Positions 1 to 5,873 of a stretch of 7,592 nucleotides of DNA are shown piece by piece. This DNA comes from Pseudomonadota bacterium. Its GTDB lineage: Bacteria > Pseudomonadota > Gammaproteobacteria > Xanthomonadales > Xanthomonadaceae. Within the stretch, counting starts at the first letter, position 1. The number at the start of each line of letters is the position of its first letter. The notes beneath the pieces are model-generated. The model saw only the letters and a program-made list of their open reading frames with translations. It did no database searches and was not told where the DNA came from. Location: the NCBI GenBank assembly GCA_023453655.1, contig JAEXTE010000195.1, forward strand, positions 1-7,592, read 5' to 3'. Made by a program: the position numbers and the translations under genes.

Positions 1-1
1 G

Positions 2-916
2 CTCGGCGCAGCGGGCGCGATCGGCTGGACCGGACTGCTGTGGCTGGCCTGCGACGCTGCGCTGGCGGGGCGGGTGTCGCCGGCGCAGGCGGCCGGGCTG
101 GCGTTCGCCGCGCTGGCCCTGTCCGAACTCACGCCGGCGCTCGCCCTGGCCTGGCAGGCGCTGCAAGGTGCACGCGCGTCGGCGCATCGGATCGGGGCAG
201 TGGCGGGCCAGGTGCCAGTCGTTGCCGAACCCCGGCGCCCGCAGCCGCTTCCCGCGTCCGGCGAACTGCTGCTGGATGCGGTCGTCTTCGCCTGGCCCGG
301 TGGCCGGCGCGTCCTGGATCGCGCGACGCTGCGGCTCGCACCGGGCGAGCGGGTCGCGATCCGTGGCGACAGCGGCGTGGGCAAGAGCAGCCTCGCGGCG
401 CTGGTGTTGCGTGCGGTCGATCCGGCGGCCGGCGCGCTGCGCTGGAGCGGAGTCGACCTGCGCGAGGCGGCCTTGTCCGACTGGCATGCGCGGCTGGCCT
501 GGTTGCCGCAGGAGGCGCCGGTCTTCGCGGGAACGCTGGCCGACAACCTGCGGCTGGGGAATCCCGCTGCGGGTGACGCGCGCATGCGCGAGGCCCTGGC
601 CTGCGTGCAGCTGGCACCCTGGGTCGAGGCGGTTGGCGGGCTGTCGTGCTGGATCGGCGAGGGCGGGACGACCGTCTCGGCCGGGCAGGCGCGGCGGATC
701 GCGCTGGCGCGCGCCCTGCTGCGCGACGCGCCGCTGCTGGTGCTCGACGAGCCCACCGAAGGCCTGGACCAGGACACCGCCGACGCGGTGATGCGCGGCG
801 TGGCGCAATGGTGCACGGGGCGCGGCGTACTGGTGATCAGCCACGCGCGGCTGCCGGCCGGGGTGGTGGATCGCGAACTGCTGCTGCGCGACGGGACGCT
901 GTACCCGGCTGCCTGA
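2..916 (+). CDS. cydC: Thiol reductant ABC exporter subunit CydC, C-terminal part (5' truncated by window)
   Basis: CydC pairs with CydD in the inner membrane. The heterodimer exports glutathione/cysteine to the periplasm and is required to assemble cytochrome bd oxidase. The window shows the last 304 residues; about 260, including most of the membrane domain, lie upstream. Visible residues 1-50 contain two hydrophobic segments, the end of the transmembrane domain. The ATPase domain follows: Walker A GDSGVGKSS (122-130), Q-loop Gln170, ABC signature VSAGQ (225-229, where LSGGQ is canonical), Walker B with LDEPTEGLD (Asp249-Glu250) and H-loop His281. The stretch WIGEGG before the signature and the DAPLLVLDEPTEGLD region match E. 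coli CydC as I remember it better than CydD or a lipid exporter. CydD would be expected immediately upstream. The stop lies 9 bp from the convergent fnr stop. Family assignment is firm; CydC rather than CydD is likely. Confidence 0.92.
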   Translation, partial: LGAAGAIGWTGLLWLACDAALAGRVSPAQAAGLAFAALALSELTPALALAWQALQGARASAHRIGAVAGQVPVVAEPRRPQPLPASGELLLDAVVFAWPGGRRVLDRATLRLAPGERVAIRGDSGVGKSSLAALVLRAVDPAAGALRWSGVDLREAALSDWHARLAWLPQEAPVFAGTLADNLRLGNPAAGDARMREALACVQLAPWVEAVGGLSCWIGEGGTTVSAGQARRIALARALLRDAPLLVLDEPTEGLDQDTADAVMRGVAQWCTGRGVLVISHARLPAGVVDRELLLRDGTLYPAA

Positions 917-934
917 GGCCGCGCCTCAGTGCAG
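909..934. terminator. Hairpin spanning both convergent stop codons (candidate bidirectional terminator)
   Basis: A core 7-bp stem, CTGAGGC (913-919) and GCCTCAG (923-929), closes a 3-nt loop CGC. After one bulged T (930) the stem continues with CTGC (909-912) pairing to GCAG (931-934), giving 11 bp in all. The cydC stop TGA (914-916) and the fnr stop TGA (complement TCA, 926-928) form opposite strands of the stem. No T-tract follows on either strand, so this is not a classic intrinsic terminator. Its position between convergent genes makes a transcription-end or mRNA 3'-protecting role reasonable. Confidence 0.5.
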
Positions 935-1663
935 GACGGTCGCCAGCTCGGCCAGTGCGGCGCGGTCGAGGAGTTCCACGTGCTGCGGATCGGGCAGGGC
1001 GATCACGCCCTGCTCGCGCAGGCGGGTGAAGCTGCGGCTCACCGTCTCCACGGTCAGGCCCAGGTGGTCGGCGATGTCGCCGCGCCCCATCGGCAGGGCC
1101 ATGGTCGGCTCGTCGTCGCGGACCTTCATCTGCCTGCGCAGGCGCAGCAGGAAGCTGGCCAGGCGCTCCATCGGCGACAGGCGCGCGAGCAGCAGCATCG
1201 AGTCGTGCGCATCGTCGAGTTCGCGGCAGGCGCGTTCGAGCAGGGTGTGTTCGAAGGCCGGGTAGCGGTTGCGCAGGTCGCGCAGCATGTCCAGGTCGAA
1301 CACGCAGACCCGGCTCGGCACCACCGCCTCGATGCTGTGGCGATGCACCGCCACCTCCGACAGCCCGACGAAGGTGCCCGGCGTGGCGAAACCCACCACC
1401 TGCCGGCGCGCATCGGGCAGGGTGCGCACCAGCCGCAGCATGCCGCCGGTCACGCTGTACGCCGGGCGGCTGGGCTGGCCGCTGCGGGCCAGCGCGGCGT
1501 TGGCCTGCAGCTCCATCGAAGAGGCGTAGCGCTCCAGCGACTCGACCTCGGGTGCGGGCAGCGCTGCGCAGACCGCGAGGTCGCGCACCGCGCAGCGCGC
1601 GCAGTCGAGCGGAACGACCGTACGGGTCTGGTGGCGGCAGCGGGCGAGGGCGGGGTTGGACAT
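926..1663 (-). CDS. fnr: FNR/Crp-family transcriptional regulator, probable [4Fe-4S] oxygen sensor
   Basis: A 245-aa cytoplasmic regulator that should bind FNR boxes (TTGAT-N4-ATCAA) when oxygen is low. Cys21, Cys24 and Cys32 sit at the N-terminus, and Cys120, in RVCVFDLD, aligns with E. coli FNR Cys122. Together these are the four ligands of an oxygen-labile [4Fe-4S] cluster, although the last N-terminal spacing is CX7C where E. coli FNR has CX5C. A cyclic-nucleotide-binding-type beta-roll covers about residues 40-125. A dimerisation helix follows (about 135-160), then a winged helix-turn-helix with GRGDIADHLGLTVETVSR at 193-210. Glu206, Ser209 and Arg210 match the E-x2-SR recognition residues of FNR. 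ATG at 1663 is chosen because it leaves the FNR-like N-terminal length intact; GTG at 1678 is an in-frame alternative. No strong ribosome binding site is visible. It is convergent with cydC; in E. coli cydDC is FNR-responsive, so a functional link is plausible but inferred. Confidence 0.9.
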   Translation of the reverse strand: MSNPALARCRHQTRTVVPLDCARCAVRDLAVCAALPAPEVESLERYASSMELQANAALARSGQPSRPAYSVTGGMLRLVRTLPDARRQVVGFATPGTFVGLSEVAVHRHSIEAVVPSRVCVFDLDMLRDLRNRYPAFEHTLLERACRELDDAHDSMLLLARLSPMERLASFLLRLRRQMKVRDDEPTMALPMGRGDIADHLGLTVETVSRSFTRLREQGVIALPDPQHVELLDRAALAELATVLH

Positions 1664-1670
1664 GCGGGCT

Positions 1671-1680
1671 CTGTGCACAG
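1671..1680. promoter_or_regulatory. Perfect palindrome CTGTGCACAG in the fnr leader
   Basis: A 10-bp perfect palindrome 8-17 bp ahead of the fnr start codon and downstream of the candidate -10 box. It could be an operator or chance; it does not match the FNR box consensus. Confidence 0.25.
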
Positions 1681-1689
1681 GCTCGCCAC

Positions 1690-1695
1690 ATGATA
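1690..1695 (-). promoter_or_regulatory. Candidate -10 box for fnr
   Basis: Read on the minus strand the sequence is TATCAT, five of six matches to TATAAT. It is 27 bp ahead of the ATG, which would give a leader of about 20 nt. No convincing -35 lies 16-18 bp upstream (the sequence there is TCCGGG at 17 bp), so a dedicated activator or a weak promoter would be needed. Confidence 0.35.
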
Positions 1696-1807
1696 CCGGC
1701 GCGGCGGCCGGTCCCGGAGGTAAAAATGTCCAAGGGCGGGCGATCCGCGGCGGGCCATGCCGGGCCTGCGGATGGTCCGGCGGCACCGGCCGGGACGCGC
1801 GCCCGGG

Positions 1808-1813
1808 TAGAAT
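1808..1813 (+). promoter_or_regulatory. Candidate -10 box for hisS
   Basis: TAGAAT, five of six matches to TATAAT, stands out in otherwise GC-rich DNA 30 bp before the hisS ATG. It predicts a 5' leader of about 24 nt. The DNA at the -35 position (ACCGGC at 17-bp spacing) is poor. No long leader or T-box-like structure is visible between this box and the start codon. Confidence 0.4.
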
Positions 1814-1843
1814 GTCGCTCTTTCTCCGCTCCCCGCGACAGGC

Positions 1844-3220
1844 ATGATCAAGCCCAGAACCCCGCCCGGCGTCATGGAACTGCTGCCGCGCGACCAGATC
1901 GCGTTCCAGCGCATGCTCGACACCATCCGGCGCATCTTCGAGGGCTTCGGCTTCCTGCCGATCGAGACCCCCGTGTTCGAGCTGTCCGAGGTCCTGTTGA
2001 CCAAGTCCGGCGGCGAGACCGAACGGCAGGTGTATTTCGCCCAGTCCACCGGCGCGCTGGAGAAGGCCTCCGAGGGCCTGCCCGAGCTGGCGCTGCGCTT
2101 CGACCTGACCGTGCCGCTGGCGCGCTACGTCGCCGAGCACGAGCACGAACTGGCCTTCCCTTTCCGCCGCTACCAGATGCAGCGCGTGTACCGCGGCGAG
2201 CGCGCCCAGCGCGGCCGCTTCCGCGAGTTCTACCAGTGCGACATCGACGTGATCGGCAAGGACGCGCTGTCCACCCGCCACGATGCGGAAGTGCCGGCGG
2301 TGATCAGCGCCGTGTTCGAGGCGCTGGACATCGGCGACTTCACCATCCAGTTCAACCACCGCAAGATGCTGCGCGGCTATTTCGAGGGGCAGGGCATCGC
2401 CGACGACGCGCAGGTGCCGGTACTGCGCGAGATCGACAAGCTCGACAAGCGCGGCGAGGACGCGGTGCGCGCGACCCTGGCCGGCGAGGGCTTCGGGCTG
2501 TCGTCCGAGGTCATCGACCGACTGATGGCGTTCTCGCGCGTGCGCTCCACCGGCCATGACGATGCGCTGGAGAAGCTCGACGCGCTCGGCGCCGGCACCC
2601 CGCTGTTCGAGGAAGGGCGCGAGGAGCTGCGCGAAGTGCTGCGCCGGCTCAAGGCACTGGGCGTGCCGGAATCGCGCTATGCGATCAACCTGTCGATCGC
2701 GCGCGGCCTGGACTACTACACCGGCATCGTCTACGAGACCACGCTCGACGCGCACCCCGGCATCGGCTCGATCTGCTCGGGCGGCCGCTACGACAACCTC
2801 GCCAGCCACTACACCAGGTCGAAGCTGCCGGGCGTCGGCATCTCGATCGGCCTGACCCGGCTGTTCTGGCAGCTGCGCGAGGCCGGGCTGGTGCGGACCG
2901 CCGACAGCTCGGTCGACGTGCTGGTCACCCTGTTCGACGACGAAGGCCTGGATCACGCGCTGGGACTGTCGCAGCAGCTGCGCGCGGTGGGCCTGAACGT
3001 CGAGACCCAGCTCGAGCCGCGCAAGCTCGGCAAGCAGATGCAGTACGCCGATCGCGCCGGCATCCGCTTCGTCGTGATCCGCGGCGAGGACGAGGCCGCC
3101 AAGGGCGTGGTCTCGGTCAAGGACCTGCGCCGCGGCGAACAGTTCGAGGTGGCCGACGCCGACCTGGCGCGCACCCTGCTGGTCGAGCGCGAGCAGTGGC
3201 GCGCGCAGGGCGGGCAGTGA
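1844..3220 (+). CDS. hisS: Histidyl-tRNA synthetase
   Basis: Class II aminoacyl-tRNA synthetase that charges tRNA-His with histidine in the cytoplasm. Length is 458 aa, longer than the roughly 424 aa of the E. coli enzyme. The class II catalytic core runs from the N-terminus, with [11 protein letters not shown] (85-95), where E. coli-type enzymes have an LRPEGT-type sequence. Motif 2 covers about 105-138 and includes [20 protein letters not shown]. The histidine-specific signature RGLDYYTG is at 287-294. Motif 3, [12 protein letters not shown] with its Arg339, is at 330-341. A C-terminal anticodon-binding domain follows from about 365. The RGLDYYTG signature and intact motifs argue against the catalytically dead paralogue HisZ. 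ATG at 1844 starts the usual [10 protein letters not shown]-terminus; only a weak AGG-type ribosome binding site precedes it. The lyase gene follows 36 bp later on the same strand with no terminator seen, so co-transcription is likely. Confidence 0.96.
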   Translation: MIKPRTPPGVMELLPRDQIAFQRMLDTIRRIFEGFGFLPIETPVFELSEVLLTKSGGETERQVYFAQSTGALEKASEGLPELALRFDLTVPLARYVAEHEHELAFPFRRYQMQRVYRGERAQRGRFREFYQCDIDVIGKDALSTRHDAEVPAVISAVFEALDIGDFTIQFNHRKMLRGYFEGQGIADDAQVPVLREIDKLDKRGEDAVRATLAGEGFGLSSEVIDRLMAFSRVRSTGHDDALEKLDALGAGTPLFEEGREELREVLRRLKALGVPESRYAINLSIARGLDYYTGIVYETTLDAHPGIGSICSGGRYDNLASHYTRSKLPGVGISIGLTRLFWQLREAGLVRTADSSVDVLVTLFDDEGLDHALGLSQQLRAVGLNVETQLEPRKLGKQMQYADRAGIRFVVIRGEDEAAKGVVSVKDLRRGEQFEVADADLARTLLVEREQWRAQGGQ

Positions 3221-3227
3221 GGTGGTG

Positions 3228-3260
3228 ATGGCGAACCCGAAGCCGGCCGCGCACGCATGA
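3228..3260 (+). CDS. Possible 10-codon minicistron (MANPKPAAHA) coupled to the lyase gene
   Basis: GAGGTG at 3219-3224, a good match to the anti-Shine-Dalgarno sequence, is well placed for the ATG at 3228. That ATG opens a 10-codon frame whose TGA (3258-3260) overlaps the lyase ATG (3257-3259) as ATGA. The lyase start has no ribosome binding site of its own, while this one is good. The arrangement fits translational coupling, in which ribosomes ending the short peptide restart on the lyase. The peptide has no recognisable function and may be only a delivery device. Confidence 0.35.
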   Translation: MANPKPAAHA

Positions 3261-5140
3261 AGGCCATCCGTCTCGACGGCAAGTCGCTCACCCGCCAGCA
3301 GCTGGTGATGGTGGCCAATGGCGCACCGGTCGAACTGGACCCCGCCGCGCTGCGCGACGTCGCGCGCGCCGCCGATTTCCTCGCCGAGCAGGTGCGGCGC
3401 GAAGAGCCGATCTACGGCGTGTCCACCGGCTTCGGCAGCAATGCCGACAAGCTGCTGGGCGCGCATCCGCTGCGCGACGAGCTGCCGGGCGCGGCGAAGT
3501 CGGGCCGCTCGCTGCACGAGGAGCTGCAGCACAACCTGATCGTCACGCATGCGGTCTGCGTCGGCGAGCCGCTCGCGGCCGACGTGGTGCGCGCGATGCT
3601 GTGCATCCGCATCAATACCCTGCTCAAGGGCCATTCGGGCATCCGCGTGCAGACCCTGCAGGCGCTGGCCGACCTGCTCAACGCCGGCATCGTGCCGGTG
3701 GTGCCCGCGCTGGGGTCGGTAGGCGCGTCGGGCGACCTGGCGCCGCTGTCGCACCTGGCGATCGTGCTGCTCGGCGGTGGCGAAGCCTTCTTCGACGGCC
3801 GCCGGATCCCCGGCGGCGAGGCGCTGCAGGCCGCTGGCCTGTCGCCGGTGGCGCTGTCGTACAAGGAAGGCCTGGCGCTCAACAACGGCACCGCGCAGAT
3901 GCTCGCCACCGGCGTGCTCGCGCTGCACCGGCTCGATCGCCTGCTCGACACGGCCGACCTGGCGGCGGCGATGACCATCGACGCCTTCGCCGGTCGCCTG
4001 GGCGCGTTCGCCGAGGAAGTGCACGCGCTGCGCCCGCATCCGGGCCAGGTGCACACCGCCGCGCACCTGCGCGAGCTGCTCGACGGTTCGACCCTGGCCG
4101 ACATTCCCTACCACCTGGTGCCGCGGTTCCGGCCCTGGCTGCCGACCAGCTGGGAGACCGCCGAATCGCGGCAGCTGAGCTTCGACATCGGCTGGGACTG
4201 GGTGCCGGCCGACCAGCGCCACGGCCGCGAGAAGTTCTACGCGCGCTTCAAGCCGTTCCGCGGCGGCAAGAAGCACCAGCCGCAGGACAGCTATTCGCTG
4301 CGCTGCATCCCGCAGGTGCACGGCGCGGTGCGCGACGCGGTGGAGCACGCGCGGCGCGTGTTCGACATCGAGCTCAACGCGGTCACCGACAATCCGCTGG
4401 TGTTCCCGGACCGCCAGGCCGAGCACGTCGAGGAGCAGGTGATTTCCGCCGGCCACTTCCACGGCATGCCGCTGGCGCTGGCGATGAGCGCGGTCAAGGC
4501 CGCGATCCCGGTGCTGGCCTCGATCAGCGAGCGCCGCCTCAACAAGCTGGTGGACCCGGCCACCAACGACGGCCTGCCGGCGTTCCTGATCGGCAACGAG
4601 GACGGCACCGAGTCGGGCTTCATGATCGTGCAGTACACCGCGGCGGCGATTGTCAACGACCTGGCCACGCGCGCGCACCCGGCCAGCGTCTACTCGATTC
4701 CGACCAGCGCCAACGCCGAGGACCATGTGTCCATGGGCACCAACGAGGCGCGCCACGTGCTGGCGATGGCCGACGACCTGGGCAAGGTGCTGGCGCTGGA
4801 GCTGTACACCGCCGCGCAGGCGCTGGATCTGCGCGTGGACATGATCAACGCCGCCCGCGACCTGGCGCGGCGCGCGGACGCCGCGACGCTGGCGCGCAAG
4901 GTGCATGGCGCGATCGAGGGCAGCGCGCTGCACGGCGTGTTCGTCGAGGAAGTCGAGGCGCTGCGCGCCGAGCTGGCTGCGGCCGAGGCCTTCCATCCGG
5001 GCCGGGCGGGCGCGGCGGCCCATGCCGCGATCCGCGAACGCATCCCGTTCCTCGACCGCGATCGCGCGCTCGACGGCGAAGTGGCAGCCGCGGTGGCGAT
5101 GGTCGCCGACGGCAGCCTGCTCGCGGCGGTGGGGCGTTGA
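3257..5140 (+). CDS. MIO-dependent aromatic amino acid/histidine ammonia-lyase family protein with an internal insertion
   Basis: This 627-aa protein belongs to the HAL/PAL/TAL family, which removes ammonia from an amino acid to give an unsaturated acid (urocanate, cinnamate or coumarate), usually as a cytoplasmic tetramer. The cofactor tripeptide Ala157-Ser158-Gly159 lies in GSVGASGDLAPLSH. Active-site residues seen are Tyr53 in YGVSTGFG, His98 (TH where histidases have SH), Asn-Gly in LALNNGTAQ, Tyr346 in YSLRCIPQ with its Arg, and FHG. Two features differ from a usual histidase of about 510 aa. Between Gln264 and Tyr346 there are about 50 extra residues rich in Trp, Phe, Arg and Lys (about 285-340). 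Where histidases have Glu in FLVENGG, this protein reads FLIGNEDG (443-450), so Gly446 replaces that Glu. The substrate is therefore uncertain and I give no hutH symbol. The ATG is the only usable start after the hisS stop and gives the family's normal N-terminus. No hutU, hutI or hutG lies nearby. Confidence 0.88.
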   Translation: MKAIRLDGKSLTRQQLVMVANGAPVELDPAALRDVARAADFLAEQVRREEPIYGVSTGFGSNADKLLGAHPLRDELPGAAKSGRSLHEELQHNLIVTHAVCVGEPLAADVVRAMLCIRINTLLKGHSGIRVQTLQALADLLNAGIVPVVPALGSVGASGDLAPLSHLAIVLLGGGEAFFDGRRIPGGEALQAAGLSPVALSYKEGLALNNGTAQMLATGVLALHRLDRLLDTADLAAAMTIDAFAGRLGAFAEEVHALRPHPGQVHTAAHLRELLDGSTLADIPYHLVPRFRPWLPTSWETAESRQLSFDIGWDWVPADQRHGREKFYARFKPFRGGKKHQPQDSYSLRCIPQVHGAVRDAVEHARRVFDIELNAVTDNPLVFPDRQAEHVEEQVISAGHFHGMPLALAMSAVKAAIPVLASISERRLNKLVDPATNDGLPAFLIGNEDGTESGFMIVQYTAAAIVNDLATRAHPASVYSIPTSANAEDHVSMGTNEARHVLAMADDLGKVLALELYTAAQALDLRVDMINAARDLARRADAATLARKVHGAIEGSALHGVFVEEVEALRAELAAAEAFHPGRAGAAAHAAIRERIPFLDRDRALDGEVAAAVAMVADGSLLAAVGR

Positions 5141-5505
5141 ACCTGCCGCTGCCGCTGGGCTGGACCGGGGTCCTGCTGGCCGCGCTGATCGCATTCGTCG
5201 TCGGCGTGGCGAGCCTGCTCGCCTGGACCTGGCTGGCGCGGCGCGCAGGCTGGAGCGAAGCGCAGGCGATCGGCTGGGCCTGCGTGACTGCCGTGGTGAT
5301 CGGGGCGGGGATCGATACCTGGCACCTGTTCTATCTCGGCGTGGTGACCCTGGAGTCGCCGCTGTACGCCAGGATCGCCCTGGCGAAGATCCATGATGCC
5401 GACAACGTCGGCACACGCGCGTTCCTGGAATGGTGCGGCGCGCTGGCGGGGGTCGTCGCCGGTTGGACGATGGCCCGGGCGCGCGGCGTGCCCGAGGGCG
5501 GCTGA
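5137..5505 (+). CDS. Small membrane protein of unknown function
   Basis: I do not recognise this 122-aa protein. Three hydrophobic stretches suggest transmembrane helices at about residues 11-33, 45-70 and 96-113. Arg-rich ends after the first and third (ARR at 34-36, RAR at 114-116) suggest those ends are cytoplasmic. The loop after helix 2 holds LESPLYARIALAKIHDADNVGTRAFLEW and is the most distinctive part. Possible functional residues inside or next to the membrane are Asp60, His63, Glu98 and Cys100. The start is taken as TTG 5137, because the frame offers no ATG before residue 112 and the hydrophobic N-terminus needs it. TTGA overlaps the lyase stop, and GGTGG at 5128-5132 could serve as ribosome binding site, so translation is probably coupled to the lyase. 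The pairing suggests transport or membrane tethering linked to the lyase, which is inference only. Confidence 0.72.
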   Translation: MNLPLPLGWTGVLLAALIAFVVGVASLLAWTWLARRAGWSEAQAIGWACVTAVVIGAGIDTWHLFYLGVVTLESPLYARIALAKIHDADNVGTRAFLEWCGALAGVVAGWTMARARGVPEGG

Positions 5506-5834
5506 GGCGGCACGACCGGCCGGCCACGGCCGGCGTCGCACGGCGCGGATCCAGCGTGCCGGCGGGGCGTTGGCTCAGCCGGATCTCTCGAATCGATGCG
5601 GTCGTGCGTGGCGACCCGAGCCGTTGCCGCGCCGCGGGTGCGTGCGCGGTCCCGGCCTATGCCCGGCGTTGCCGCGATTCCGCCGGTTCGACCGCAAGCG
5701 ACCCCGGCACCGAGGGTCGCGCCTGCAACGCCATCTGCGCATGGCGCACCGGTCCGAGCGAAAAAGGCCGTAACGCGCGGGCGTCGCCGCGCGCGCGATG
5801 ACCAGCCACGTCCTGGCGCGTTCAGCTGCCCGTC
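5506..5834. other. Intergenic gap without a convincing gene; several GC-rich hairpins
   Basis: About 330 bp separate the membrane protein stop from the his promoter. Open frames exist on both strands, but they encode Arg/Ala/Pro-rich low-complexity sequence typical of non-coding GC-rich DNA, and none has a recognisable domain. I see no tRNA, no run of His codons and no insertion sequence ends. Visible structure consists of four hairpins: 5513-5538, GCGACCC (5698-5704) with GGGTCGC (5714-5720), CGCCAT (5729-5734) with ATGGCG (5741-5746), and CGCGCGG (5774-5780) with CCGCGCG (5787-5793). An A5 run lies at 5761-5765. Confidence 0.6.
5513..5538 (+). terminator. GC-rich hairpin after the membrane protein gene
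   Basis: CCGGCCG (5516-5522) pairs with CGGCCGG (5527-5533) around the loop GCCA. After a 2-nt bulge (5534-5535) an outer CGA/TCG extends the stem. It starts 8 bp after the stop codon, where a terminator of the hisS-lyase-membrane protein unit is expected, but no T-run follows. Confidence 0.35.
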
Positions 5835-5864
5835 TTGACTAATGTAATAACACGCTATTACATT
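5835..5864 (+). promoter_or_regulatory. Promoter of the regulator-his operon
   Basis: TTGACT at 5835-5840 matches the -35 consensus at five of six positions. With an 18-bp spacer, TACATT (5859-5864) matches four of six -10 positions, including the conserved A2 and T6. The predicted transcript start is about 5871-5874. The region is sharply more AT-rich than everything around it. Confidence 0.6.
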
Positions 5865-5865
5865 A
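5840..5865. promoter_or_regulatory. Perfect 26-bp palindrome, probable operator for the adjacent TrpR-family repressor
   Basis: Left arm TAATGTAATA (5840-5849) and right arm TATTACATTA (5856-5865) are exact reverse complements with a 6-nt spacer ACACGC. The site covers the promoter spacer and the -10 box, so a bound dimer would block RNA polymerase. It lies directly before the gene for a dimeric helix-turn-helix protein of the TrpR family, which makes autorepression, and repression of hisG-hisD with it, the simplest reading. Site and symmetry are seen; the binding protein is inferred. Confidence 0.75.
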
Positions 5866-5873
5866 TGCCGATC

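Noticed and set aside
1844..3220. The possibility that the hisS-like gene is hisZ, the regulatory paralogue used with short HisG.
   Set aside because: All class II motifs and RGLDYYTG are intact, the anticodon-binding domain is present, and the hisG here is the long form that needs no HisZ.
3601..5505. A long plus-strand frame that could fuse upstream sequence to the small membrane protein.
   Set aside because: Before 5137 it is the shifted shadow of the lyase gene, rich in Arg, Ala, Pro and Gly. The membrane protein properly begins at the TTG overlapping the lyase stop.
926..5527. A stop-free minus-strand frame of about 1,530 codons running from fnr back across the lyase and hisS genes.
   Set aside because: Only its last 245 codons (926-1663) match a protein family. 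The rest is antisense to two well-supported genes and is low-complexity His/Arg/Ala/Gln-rich sequence, as expected when GC-rich codons leave an antisense frame open.
5566..5600. GTTGGCTCAGCCGG followed by CTCGAATC looked like parts of a tRNA (D-arm and T-loop).
   Set aside because: The elements are too close together, no acceptor or anticodon stem can be formed, and the T-stem does not pair.
5761..5793. The hairpin at 5774-5793 followed on the minus strand by five T residues as an intrinsic terminator.
   Set aside because: The T-run starts 8 nt after the stem instead of directly at it, and no minus-strand gene lies to its right for it to terminate.
5596..5838. An 80-codon plus-strand frame in the gap before the his promoter.
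   Set aside because: It is Arg/Pro/Ala-rich with no ribosome binding site and no recognisable motif, ends inside the promoter -35 box, and overlaps equally open frames in other phases.
5835..5873. TTG 5835 as the start of the TrpR-family gene, adding 13 residues.
   Set aside because: The TTG is part of the -35 box and the added codons read through the palindrome; the extra residues have no family counterpart.
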